This document shows positions 29,074 to 40,196 of a DNA stretch of 64,000 nucleotides, piece by piece; within the stretch, counting starts at the first letter, position 1; the number at the start of each line of letters is the position of its first letter. A model generated the notes under the pieces. That model was not told the DNA's origin, did no database searches, and saw only the letters and a program-made list of their open reading frames with translations. Position numbers and translations under genes: made by a program. Origin of the DNA: Buddleja alternifolia (lineage: Eukaryota; Streptophyta; Magnoliopsida; Lamiales; Scrophulariaceae); contig CM033400.1 in NCBI GenBank assembly GCA_019426215.1, positions 20,196,568 through 20,260,567 on the forward strand. The letters are read 5' to 3'.

Positions 29074-30579
29074 TGTTAGGAATTTCATGTTAGATGTTTT
29101 GATGATGACAAGATAGGATTCAATGTGAGACCCCAAAAAAAATGTAAGTTTATGCTTTCATAGATCATTATATAAAGCGTTTAAAAGAGTTTGTAATTTT
29201 GTTTAGGCTTGTAATTTTTATCCTCATAGATTTTAGACTAAGTCTTAGCGACTGAATTAATAATAGAATTCTAGGTGAGTCTATTTGAGAAGAAGTTGAA
29301 GACCAGCGTCTGAAATCAACCGAAGATGAAGATTCCGTCTTAGCGCCTGTCAAACGCTAAGAGACCGCAGTTCAGGATTCAAGAATCAAGCGTTCAAATA
29401 CTCGAGCGACTTAAAGAAGATTCACCTGAAATAAATCCTCAAGTCATAAAGGACTTAAATGCAATCATTCAACGGGCATTTATTTCCAACGGGAAATAAA
29501 TTCAAATTGCATTAAATGCGTGATAAAAGCATTAAATGTGATAAGCTACTGTGACTTTTGGACAAGCCTCCCTTTGACCAGACTGTCAAAACTTTCAAAG
29601 TTTTAGCTGCTCCCGTCTAATCGGTTCCAGCGAATTTTCAGGAATGTCAGATTTTAGGTACAAACACGCGCTACGTGAAAGGCACGCTCCTACATGTGTC
29701 CAACAGATAGATCCCAAGAAATTGCCTATAAATACCTTACTCCAGAAAATCAAAAAGTAGGAACAACATCAAGAATATACGAGAAATTATTGTCAAAAAT
29801 CCTACGTACATTCTTTCTGAAAAAGCTTAGAGATTTCATAGAAAAACTTTTCAAGCTTTCCATCTACATTTAAACAATCACAAATATCTCAAACATCTTC
29901 CAAAGAAGAAATCCAAACTCCAACTGAGATATTCCAAGTTGTTTGATCTTCTTTAAAACAAACAAAACCCTAGTGATAAACCTCAACATTTCATCTGAGT
30001 GAGAAAAGTTGTTGAAAACTTTCAGGCAGCATTTCTGAGTGAGAGAAGCTTGAAGAAGACGATCTTCATTGGTGCTGAAGTCTGTGTGATCAAGGAGCCC
30101 AAGATCATTTTCATCCATTACTATTGTGTAGAAGTTTCTGTGTGATCCTTTGATAATCATCATAGTAATTTCCTCCAAGTGAAAAAGGAGAAGAAGGACG
30201 TAGCTGGGATTACATCACCCAGTGAACCTTACAAATTATTGTGTCATTTATTTTACTGTCTTATATTATTTACTTCATATTATTCTGAAAAAGACAAGTA
30301 AAATTGCAAAGCGACTAATTCAACCAAAAGAACGCTAAACATTATTTCCGCTGTGCTAACCCTGATTAAGCGATCTAAGCGTTGCGCTACTTTGGTAAAC
30401 TGCTGAAATCACTAAGTCTAAGTTAACTATTCTGAAGCGTCTGACCCAAGCGCTCAGTTTTTCCAAGCGTTCAAATTTCTAAAGTGATACGAAAGTTTTG
30501 TGAAGTCAAAAAAAGACTTCAGGGTCTATTCAACCCCCCCCCCCTTCTAGACCCTTTCGTATGCCACTTGGGACCACCA
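29074..30579 (+). repeat. C 3' LTR (1506 bp)
   Basis: Matches 16588-18091 with about 15 single-base differences and a C-run length change. TATA box at 29727-29734. Ends ACCACCA and is followed by the CCAAG duplication. Confidence 0.95.
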
Positions 30580-30584
30580 CCAAG

Positions 30585-31488
30585 ATTGCCTATAAATAGG
30601 ACTTCAACAACAAGCCAAAATTAACATTCGTAGTCCAAGCCAAATTACTGTTGCATTGAAGTCTCATTCCTTAAACTCTCAGAAAAGCCAAAACTCTCAA
30701 GAAAACATTCTCCTTGCTTTTCTTAAATTCCTAAGACATTCAACCAATATCTCAAACATTCTTTTTGGAGAAACCCACATTACTATTGAGATATTACCAA
30801 GTTGTTTGAACTTTATCAAAATCAAACAAACCTTTAGAAAAACCTCATCCAAGCCTCGCGATCTGCGTGAAGTCAAAGTTGGATACTTGCATTATTTCTG
30901 GGTGAAAGAAGCAAGGGGATTGAAGTGATTTGGAGTAGAAGTCCGTGTGACCAAGGAGCTCAAGTCATCAATATCCATCTCTCCCTAATTTGTAAAAGAT
31001 TCTGTGTGATTCTCTAAGAATCATTTAGTGGATTGCCTTCAAGTGTTCGAGGAGAAGAAGAACGTAGTTGGGATTACACCACCCAACGAACCTTACAAAT
31101 ATTATGTTTTTTTACTTCACAGTCAATTTCCATATTGTCATATCATTGCATAAATATGTTAAGTAGAACTCAAGTGAATGCTAAGCAACTAAAATACCTT
31201 CTGTGTCGCTAAAGCTTTCAAAAGAGAAGACTTTAAACTCATTCTGTTGTGCTAACACTGATCAAAGAACTGAAAGCTTAAACATATTTGTTTATAGTAT
31301 TCAAATCTTGAAGTCTGGGTTAACTTTCTAAAAATAGTCTTCATTAGACGATCAATCAAGCGCCTACGTTTCAAGCGTCCAACAAAATTTAATACGAAAG
31401 TTTTTGAAGTCGAAAAAGACTTCAAGGTCTATTCAAACTCCCCCCCCCCCCCCCCCTTCTAGACCCTTTATGCCACTTGGGACCAACA
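30585..31488 (+). repeat. D 5' LTR, second part
   Basis: Resumes with ATTGCCTATAAATAGG (TATA box 30591-30598) and ends GGGACCAACA. The C run near 31441-31456 is one of the longest in the window and lies in the loop of the GGTCTA/TAGACC hairpin seen in all Sirevirus LTRs here. With 15962-16587 the LTR totals about 1530 bp. The open frame at 30656-30928 lies wholly in this LTR and is not supported as a gene. Confidence 0.9.
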
Positions 31489-31490
31489 AG

Positions 31491-31502
31491 TGGTATCAGA
31501 GC
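31491..31502 (+). promoter_or_regulatory. D primer binding site, initiator tRNA-Met type
   Basis: TGGTATCAGAGC two bases after the LTR end, with the PBS-spanning stem CCACTTG/CAAGTGG upstream. Confidence 0.85.
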
Positions 31503-31585
31503 GGTTAAAATTGAAATTTTAGAATTTCCAAGCATAACTGCTTGTTTAGATCCGTTTCAAATCTAGTTGCTTTTCATTTCTGTTA

Positions 31586-31907
31586 ATGGCATTTTCTAAA
31601 ATTCCCAAGTTGACCGAATCAAATTATGATTCCTGGAAGGTCAAAGCTTTTACATATCTTTGCTCATGTGATGATGAAATGTGCGCTATTATTTCAGATG
31701 GACCAATAAAATTTTTGAAGGTTATCACCAGAGAACCTGGAGCTACTGAAGAAACCCCAAATGGCTATGTTGAGAAACCAAAACAAGAGTGGTCCACTGA
31801 TGAGCGTCAAAGAGCAAACCTGGACAATGTTGGTCGAAATGTTTTATATACAGCTATTGGTGATAATGACAATTTATTCAACAAAGTCAAGTCTTGTAAT
31901 ACTACTA
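31586..31907 (+). pseudogene. gag: D gag, 5' fragment cut by element B
   Basis: ATG 31586 opens a Sirevirus Gag (MAFSKIPKLTESNYDSWKVK, then EMCAIISDGPIKFLK) that runs cleanly for about 107 codons until B enters at ACTACTA. Bases 31593-31907 occur again at 44374-44688 after B, with one visible difference (GTTGAG versus GTTCAG). Confidence 0.9.
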
Positions 31908-33575
31908 ATAAGAGGCATTTTTACGTGTTTTTAAGCCCCTTTGCGTTTATGTCTTAGGTTCATTTATCGCTTGATTCTTGCCACATGTGCGTTTAATTCG
32001 TGCATTAAGTGATTTCAGGTCTTAAATGGATACAATCAAAGAACGGGATGAAAAATGACGTATAAAACAAGTTTAGGCCAAATTTCTATGCACCCCTACG
32101 CCTAGGCGCCATCTTGCCCACGCCCGGGCGCCGTTTCAGCACCACTTTCCACGTTCGAGCGATATTTTCGTATTTTTAGAGACCGAATTGGATGAAGTTT
32201 CCTTCTACAAAGTTGTAGAACTATGTGTTAGCTTCAAATGAGGACTTGAATCATCCAAATCGGAGTTTTGTGGAGAGAGTTATGAAGGAAATACAATTAC
32301 TGCGCAAGACAGAGGCAAATACTCCCAACATTCTGATTTGGGCGCCCGAGCGCCGTAAAACCCGCGCCTAGGCGCGCCCACATCCGAGATTTGATTCCTT
32401 TCAGCCAAAAGATCATCATTTGATGGGGGAATGGAACATTTAAAGCCAAGAGGTCATCACATGTATGGGGGGGATGTCATAAGTATGTTTCTTACTAGAT
32501 CTACTTTTGGGAATTTTATACTACTCACTTTAAGAGTAGTGGAGGGGACACTAGGGGGGACATACACATGAGGGGCTGATTTGTGGTGGTCTTCTTAAGG
32601 GATCCTAGGGGGCAATTGACCGATCATCTTGGAGAGAAAGGGAGAGAGAGGCATTGGATCCATCACTTTTCACTCATCATCATTCATCACCATATTTCTT
32701 CATCACTTTTGGAGGGGAACAAAGAGGGAGGAGCTAAGGATTGAAGATCAAGAGCAAAGATCCATCATCAATCAATTGAGGGAGTTTTAATTATTTGCAT
32801 TTACATGTTTATTTCCATGAGTATGTATATGTTTGTATTAGATTTTCTTAAGGCTTTGATGAGAGGCTAATATTGTAGAACTAAGGCCATGTGAAGGCCA
32901 AATTTATGAATCAATATATGTGAAGTTGCTCTTTGTATTAATTCTCCTATTGCTTTGTGTGTTAATTCTATGCTTTTATTCCAATCATGTGTTTGATCAC
33001 CATATGCTTGCTATCTTGCCTAATCTAGTTGTTCGAGAGAAAATAGATTAGGGTGCAAGAGAATTAACACATCATCCGAAACAAATGAGGGATTGCCCTA
33101 GAAATAGGTAAAGATTCCCGGGTGTTGTTAGCCGGATTCGTTCGGGGAAGCTCTAGAACGTTAATGCGTGATTTTTGATTAGATTCTCGGATAGACATAT
33201 TTAGAGAACCGTCAATTAATCATAGGATTATTATGTGCCGAGACATCGGGTAATAGTTAATTTAGGAGTTTCCACCAAAGCAATAGGAGTCTAATAATTC
33301 GAAGAGTAGTTCATATATATTGACGAGTAGATTTGGTTGTAGCATGTGCCTTAGTCATTTTATCATACGTGAGATTTAATTCATAGCTTGTTCCTCTTTG
33401 ATCTTTCGTTTACTTAATTGTTTTCCTCTTGCTTTACTTTAATTGTCTTTTCTTTCATTAAAATCATAAACTAGAATTCAAGTCTCCGTGGTTCGACAAC
33501 CCGGACTTTTAGTCCACTTATTACTACCACGACTAGTACACTTGCTATCAAAGCACGTTAAGTTTTAGCGTGTCA
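31906..33575 (+). repeat. B 5' LTR (1670 bp)
   Basis: Starts TAATAAGAGGC where the 3' LTR has TGATAAGAGGC (terminal TG changed to TA, or the edge lies a base or two away) and ends GCGTGTCA. It contains GC-rich palindromes such as GCGCCTAGGCGC near 32100 and 32362 and GCCCGGGCGC near 32123. Confidence 0.88.
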
Positions 33576-33581
33576 AGTTTT

Positions 33582-33599
33582 TGGCGCCGTTGCCGGGGA
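33582..33599 (+). promoter_or_regulatory. B primer binding site, tRNA-Asp type
   Basis: TGGCGCCGTTGCCGGGGA, a perfect match to what I know of the complement of the plant tRNA-Asp 3' end. Confidence 0.88.
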
Positions 33600-33720
33600 C
33601 TTGTTTATTTTAGTTTACATTTTTAATAATTCTTAGTTTTCGTTCATTTCTTGATTTTCTTTTATTTTCGTGATTAGTCTAATTTTGTTCTTGTATTTAA
33701 TTGTTAGGTTCTTGAGGTGC

Positions 33721-36700
33721 ATGACCCGCTCCTCAAGCAAGCCTCTATACGAGTTGGAGCCCGAAATTGAACGAGTTCTTAGGACTAGTAGGCGAGCAAG
33801 AGAAATGGCCAATAATCTCAACCAAAACCCAAATGGAAATTTCCCGGACATGAACTCACCGGAAACTAGGGAGTGGTTACAAGGTGTTCTACAAGCCATG
33901 CAAGCGGTACCTCCTCCACAACTCCCGTCGGTTCGGGGTAGCTTACCACCTAGGGTCCATACCATTCCGGGGCCCGTAGTCGTGCCTAATTTCTTCACAC
34001 CAAACTACCACATTCCGGCTCACATTTTTAATATGGTGCAAGGAGATCCTTTCTATGGAGAACCACACGAATCACCACACGCTCATTTGGAAACCATAGA
34101 TGAGGCTCTTGTGACCATTCAATATCACCCACGTGATCTTGATGCGATTCGTCTAAGAGTCTTCCATTTCTCATTGAAGGATAGGGCGACAACATGGTAC
34201 AAATCCTTACCTCCACAATCTATTACAACATGGAGTGAGTTGGTCGATGCCTTTTTAAATAAATTCTTTCCACCCTCAAAAATAAATGAGCTACGGAGTA
34301 ATATAAAAGGGTTTAGGCAAAGGAGCAATGAATCTTTAGCCGAGGCTTGGGCTAGATATAAGGGCATGCTCCGTAAATGTCCCGATCATAATTTTGGGTT
34401 GAATGAACAAGTACTCCATTTCTATGATGGGGTTAGGTCACGTATTCGGCATAGACTCAACGCGGGTGCGGGAGGAGATCTCCTTGGGTTAGATTGTCAA
34501 AGTGTATGGGACAAAGTCGAACAGTTGGCCCGAGAAGACGAGCTTTACCCCGACGATGAAGAGGCCTCATCCTCTAAAAAGGTTGCTTGTATTGAGGAAG
34601 TAGTACTCTTGGAACCGGAGGTTGGCAATGTTAATTATGTGGGGAATCAAAATAAACCTCGGGTGAACTTTCATATACCCGAGAATTTTCCAAAAAGGCC
34701 CAACCCCGCACAGAACGCACAACCGGGGATCTATCAAGCTCCACGACCACCCTTCAATAACCCACCCCCGAGGCAAGGCAATTTCAATGGACAAGGTCAA
34801 GGTCAAGTGCAAATGCGACCTCCCACAATCGATGAGAAACTGGATGCTCACATGAAAAAGTCCGATACATCTTTCAACGAACTTCGGAATATGATAAAGG
34901 ATATGTGTATGGAGATGAAGGATTTGCGAACACAAGTAGGGCAACTTTCTAATGCGGTTAACGGTAGAGCCCCGGGGACTCTCCCAAGCGACACGGAAAA
35001 GAACCCGAAGGCCCAATGCAATGCCATAGCCTTGAGAAGTGGCAAACAATTGGAAAATGACACTGCCAGTACATCCGCGCCCGAGCGCCCAGATATGCGC
35101 GCCCAGGCGCCAGAAGATCCGCGCCTAGGCGCCGATACACGCGCCCAGGCGCCGCCCACTGTTTTTGTGCCAGCAGATCCGCGCCTAGGCGCCAATACAC
35201 GCGCCCAGGCGCCAACCACAAACCTGCCAGATGCAAACTCTCTGCATCCCGCGCCCGAGCGCCCAAATATGCGCGCCAGGCGCCAGAAGATCCGCGCCTA
35301 GGCGCCGATACACGCGCCCAGGCGCCGCCCACTGCTTCGGTAGGTTTTCATCCGTCTAATCCAACGCTTTCTCCCCCTATCGAAGTTCGTCTCCCCTTCC
35401 CAAATGCTCACAAAAAGAAGAAAAAGGAGATGGATCCGAGCTTTCTTCGAATTTTGGCAATCCTTCGGGAAGTGAGAATTAATATTCCGTTTATTGACGC
35501 CATCCTCCAAATGCCGAATTATGTGAAGTTCTTCAAGGACATACTCTCCAACAAGCAGAAGTGGGAAGAGAATGAGACGGTGTGCCTCACGGAAGAATGC
35601 TCCGCCGTATTACTCAATAAATTGCCAACTAAGCTCCAAGATCCCGGGAGTCTCACAATCCCATGCACAATTGGATCCTTATCATTCAAGAAGGTGTTAT
35701 GTGACTCGGGGGCCAGCATCAATCTTCTTCCATACTCACTGTTTAAAAAGCTAGGCCTTGGAAATCCCAAGCCGACCTCAATGAGCCTTCAACTAGCCGA
35801 CCGATCGATCAAGAGGCCCAAGGGGATAATCGAAGACGTTATTGTCCAAGTCGACAAGTTTTATTTTCCCGTTGATTTCGTAGTACTCGACATGGAAGAG
35901 GATGTGGAAGTACCATTAATCCTAGGGAGACCATTCCTAGCCACGGGTAAGGCGGTAATTGACATTGCTAATGGTAAGCTTACCTTGAATGTGGGCGATG
36001 ACAAAGTTACCTTTGATGTTTACAAAGTCCTTAAACATCCTTTTGATCATGACTCGTGTTATCGAATTGATACATTTGACCATTTGATTGTTGAGTATTT
36101 ACAGGACAATACAATTGAAAATTCTCTCGAACAGAGTCTTATGAAATCCATGCAAGTGGACTCGGAGAAAGATGATCTAGTGGAAAAGGTTCTAAGCTTA
36201 GAGTACAAATCTTCCTCTCATTCGGGAGGATTCATCAAAGTTGATAGATCATTGTCAGGATCACCTCGCCCATCTATTGAAGAACCCCCTCTCTCGAACT
36301 CAAACCCCTCCCCTCCCACCTTAAATATGTGTACTTGAACGATGACGAGACACTCCCATTGATCATTTCCTCATCTCTTTCAGGATCACAAGAAGAGCAA
36401 TTAATGACGGTGTTGAGATCTCACAAACGGGCTTTTGGGTGGAAACTTGCGGACATCAAAGGCATTAGTCCAGCGATATGTATGCACAAAATACTTATGG
36501 AGGACTCCACCAAGCCTACACGCCAACCCCAAAGGAGATCAAACCCACAAATCCAAGAGGTAGTCAAGAAGGAAGTGATTAAACTGCTCGACTCAGGTAT
36601 AATCTATCCTATTTCTGATAGTGCGTGGGTGAGCCCTACCCAAGTGGTGCCTAAGAAAGGGGGAATAACGGTAATTGAGAATGCGAATAATGAGCTTATC

Positions 36701-39192
36701 CCAACTCGTATAATTAGTGGGTGGCGTGTATGTATAGATTACCGTAAGTTGAATGATGCCACACGTAAGGATCATTTCCCCCTCCCCTTTATTGACCAAA
36801 TGCTTGAACGATTAGCCGGGCATGATTTCTATTGTTTTCTAGATGGTTACTCCGGCTATAATCAAATTGCCATAGATCCTGAGGACCAAGAGAAAACCAC
36901 TTTCACTTGTCCTTATGGCACATTTGCTTATAGAAGGATGCCATTTGGCTTGTGTAATGCCCCGGCCACTTTTCAAAGATGCATGATGGCTATTTTTCAT
37001 GATATGGTTGAAGATTTCCTTGAAATTTTTATGGATGACTTTTCTGTTTTCGGAACAACTTTTGATATTTGTCTTGCTCATCTAAATGTTGTGCTTAAAC
37101 GTTGTGAAGAAACCAACCTTGTTTTGAATTGGGAAAAATGCCATTTAATGGTCCGAGAGGGGATTGTACTTGGCCACAAGATCTCTCAAAAAGGGATCGA
37201 AGTGGACCAAGCCAAGATTGAGGTCATTGAAAAACTTCCCCCACCCACATCGGTAAAAGCTGTTAGGAGTTTTCTCGGGCATGCTGGTTTCTATAGGCGA
37301 TTCATCTTGAATTTCTCTAAAATTGCGAAACCGTTGTCTAATTTGCTTGTTAAAGATGCACCTTTTGATTTCAATTCTTCTTGTATGCAGGCCTTTCTTG
37401 ATTTGAAGGAACGCTTAGTTTCCGCCCCTATCATGTCATCCCCCGATTGGAGCTTACCATTCGAATTGATGTGTGATGCGAGTGACACCGCGGTTGGAGC
37501 GGTCCTTGGCCAAAGGAAGGAAAAGGTATTTCGAACCATTTACTATGCTAGTAAAACTCTTAACGACGCACAATTGAATTATGCCACCACGGAAAAAGAA
37601 TTACTCGCCATAGTCTTTGCATTCGATAAATTCCACTCTTACCTCGTGCTAAACAAAGTGATAGTTTACACCGATCATTCGGCTTTAAAATATTTGCTTG
37701 CCAAGAAAGATGCTAAACCAAGACTCCTTAGGTGGATTTTGTTACTCCAAGAATTTGATTTAGAGATAAAAGACAAGAAAGGCACCGAAAATGTAGTAGC
37801 CGACCACCTCTCACGATTAGAGCTAGTGAATGATCCGTTAGATGAGACACCAATTCGTGAGGAATTCCCAGATGAACACCTCCTTGCTATTTCTGAAAAA
37901 ATTTCACCTTGGTATGCTAACTTTGCCAATTACATTGTCACGGGCCGTCTTCCCCCGGATATCACTTTTCATCAAAAGAAGAAATTTCTATCTGATGTAA
38001 AGCAATATCTTTGGGACGAACCCTTTTTATTCAAAGTTTGTGCAGATGGTTTAATTCGACGTTGCATACCCGAAACGGACGTGCATGCTATCCTATCTCA
38101 TTGTCATGATATGGCGGTAGGTGGCCATTTTGGGCCTTCCAAAACGGTAGCTAAGATCCTCCAATCAGGTTTCTTCTGGCCTACTCTTGTTAAAGATGCA
38201 CATCATTATGTCAAATCTTGTGATCGCTGTCAACGAATGGGGAACATCTCTAAACATCATGAAACGCCCTTAAATAGCATGTTAGAGTGTGAGTTGTTTG
38301 ATGTATGGGGTGTGGATTTCATGGGCCCTTTCCCCAGTTCTTGTTCAAATAAATATATCCTTGTTGCGGTAGACTATGTCTCCAAATGGGTGGAAGCCGT
38401 GGCCTTGCCTACTAATGATGCTCGGGTTGTCACTCGTTTTCTGAAGAAACATATTTTTACTCGATTTGGAACTCCCCGAGCCATCATTAGTGACGGGGGC
38501 ACCCACTTCTGCAACAGGCAGTTTGAACTTTTATTGACCAAGTACGGGGTGAAGCATAAAATTTCGACCCCATACCACCCACAAACTAGTGGCCAAGTGG
38601 AGGTCTCGAATAGGGAGATTAAGCGTATTTTAGAAAAAACGGTCAATGCATCAAGAAAGGATTGGTCCCTTAAATTGGATGATGCTCTTTGGGCTTATCG
38701 GACCGCCTATAAAACCCCAATTGGCATGTCCCCGTATCGTCTTGTTTTTGGTAAAACATGTCACTTGCCCGTTGAACTCGAGCATCGTGCTTATTGGGCC
38801 ATTAAGTTTCTAAATTTTGACTCTCAAAGTGTAGGTACACAACGTTTGCTACAACTCAACGAACTCGAAGAATGGCGTCATCTTGCCTATGAGAACGCAA
38901 AACTCTATAAGGAGCGGACCAAAATGTGGCATGACAAACATATTCTCCCCCGGGAATTCCACAAGGGAGAGCGGGTGTTGCTATACAACTCTCGACTCCG
39001 ACTCTTCCCCGGGAAGCTTAAGTCTCGATGGTCGGGACCATTTTTGATTTCCCAGGTCTATCCATCCGGCGCCGTCGAACTTACAACAGATAAAGGACAT
39101 ACTTTCTAGGTCAACGTTCAACGTCTAAAACCTTACTTAGGGATGGATGGGCCAAGAGACAAAGAGTCCTTCATCCTCGCGGACCCTTCGTG
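33721..39192 (+). pseudogene. gag-pol: B gag-pro-pol polyprotein, Athila type, three lesions
   Basis: ATG 33721 (MTRSSSKPLYELEPEIER) is favoured over an in-frame GTG at 33670. Gag capsid: SPHAHLETIDEA, FHFSLKDRATTWYKSLPP. A linker carries the palindrome-encoded repeats. Protease: VLCDSGASINLLPYS (~35697). [32 protein letters not shown] region and the Athila-like FMDDFSVFG (~37030). RNase [27 protein letters not shown]. Integrase: zinc finger [12 protein letters not shown]...CDRCQ, core [35 protein letters not shown]. Lesions: 1 bp missing near 35275 in a repeat unit (stop at 35299-35301), 1 bp missing in a C run near 36285, and TAG at 39107-39109, after which the frame continues to TGA 39190-39192. 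Otherwise all catalytic residues are present. Confidence 0.92.
35068..35338 (+). repeat. GCGCCTAGGCGCC palindrome array in the B Gag-protease linker
   Basis: Tandem alternation of GCGCCTAGGCGCC and CGCGCCCAGGCGCC around short spacers (GATACA, AATACA, AGAAGATCC), translated in frame as Arg-Ala-Gln-Ala-Pro and Asp-Pro-Arg-Leu-Gly-Ala repeats. The motif also occurs in both B LTRs and at 39402-39617. One unit has lost a C near 35275, which causes the frameshift. Long minus-strand frames here are repeat artefacts. Confidence 0.88.
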
Positions 39193-39206
39193 ATTCTTCG
39201 CTTTCA

Positions 39207-39250
39207 GTCGAGCTAATGACTCTAAACTAGCGCTTCTTGGGAGGCAACCC
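39207..39250 (+). other. Conserved block after pol in Athila elements (B copy)
   Basis: GTCGAGCTAATGACTCTAAA, then AGCGCTTCTTGGGAGGCAAC, starting 14 nt after the true end of pol. Almost identical to 6843-6885 in A, although the surrounding sequence has diverged. Confidence 0.75.
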
Positions 39251-39401
39251 ATGTTTTCTTTCCGTTTCCTTTTCTTTTTCCCTTATTATTCCGTTTGTTG
39301 CTTTATTTTCTAACCTTACATCTTTGTTAGTTTGTGTTTTAAGTGTTTTGTCTCTTCCCTTTTGAAACAGGAAATGAAATTCGTTACAAAACTATTCAGA
39401 A

Positions 39402-39617
39402 TCCCGCGCCCAAGCGCCGAGAAATCAGGCGCCTAGGCGCCCGACTCTGAAACGGGCGCCCAAGCGCCGAGAAATCAGGCGCCTAGGCGCCCGACTCTGA
39501 AACGGGCGCCCAAGCGCCGAGAAACGCCCGCCTAGGCGCCCGCATTACCAACCAAAGGACTCGAGGTAAGTTGTATCGCGCGCCTAGGCGCCCAAACACG
39601 CGCGCCTAGGCGCCCGA
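39402..39617 (+). repeat. GCGCCTAGGCGC palindrome array downstream of B pol
   Basis: About five GGCGCCTAGGCGCC-type units alternating with CGCCCAAGCGCCGAGAAA spacers. Two near-identical ~60-bp units (39409-39528) form a tandem repeat. Non-coding. Confidence 0.88.
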
Positions 39618-40196
39618 TTCTGAATCTAAAAATATATGGGTAAAAAACGGTCAAAATTCCCCAAAATCTTCACAACTCCTCTCCCACTCGAATTCCGGCG
39701 ATTTCCTCAACATTTCCGGCCATTTCCACCGGATTTCACCGCCACTTCCATCAACATCATTCGTTGCACAAGAGGCTCGTCTTTCACATCGACTCGGTGC
39801 GAAAATTTTGGGGATAAAAGGTGAGTTTTGGCTTTACCCTTCTTCCATTTCCGATTCATAGCCGACGCGTAGGTGCCTTGCGTTATATATTGAGGATTAA
39901 TTGGGGCATTGGCCGATTGTTGATTGAATTTTTAGTTGTTATTGCATTTGAGAGCTTGAAATTGAAAGTGTGGGTTGTAATCAAAAATTGGGGGTTGATG
40001 TTGTTGAATTGGATGGTCTATTGTTGCTAAATCCGTGGGTTATTATCAATTTGTGGGTTGAAATTGAATTTGTGGATTGTTGCCAAGTGTGGGTTGCTCT
40101 GATTTTGGTGTGTGTTGGGCGTTGAAGATTGTTGTATTTGGTTGGTTGCATTTGGGTCGATTTGAGTAGTTAAGAAGTTGATAATTGTTGTTGCAA
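39618..40196 (+). other. B pre-env leader, no supported gene
   Basis: C-rich stretch (39655-39760, TTCCGGCGATTTCC and CCACCGGATTTCACCGCC), then G/T-rich sequence with repeated GTGGGTTG words. Short open frames (39636-39824, 39821-40030) have no recognisable content. A GGTGAG donor-like site at 39819 would allow a leader intron before the ORF, but no partner site is convincing. Confidence 0.5.

Larger units (their letters stand above)
16588..30579 (+). mobile_element. Full-length Sirevirus element C (13,992 bp)
   Basis: The most complete element in the window: LTRs of 1504 and 1506 bp, initiator tRNA-Met PBS, intact gag, near-intact pol, double purine-tract spacer, a long intron-containing env-like gene and a PPT next to the 3' LTR. 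The LTRs differ at about 15 positions by eye. Pol has one 8-bp deletion and a nonsense codon after its first ATG. The env-like gene has two frameshifts and one stop. Confidence 0.95.

Noticed and set aside
35068..35338. CRISPR-like regularly spaced repeats
   Set aside because: Plant retrotransposon context; units are palindromic and in tandem, spacers are repeated rather than unique, and there is no leader or cas gene.
34567..35510. Long minus-strand frames opposite B gag and the protease linker
   Set aside because: Shadows of the plus-strand polyprotein and of GC-rich palindromic repeats; Arg/Ala/Gly-rich translations without content.
39636..40030. Short plus-strand frames before the B env-like ORF as an upstream exon
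   Set aside because: A donor-like GGTGAG exists at 39819, but no convincing acceptor or homologous protein supports an exon.
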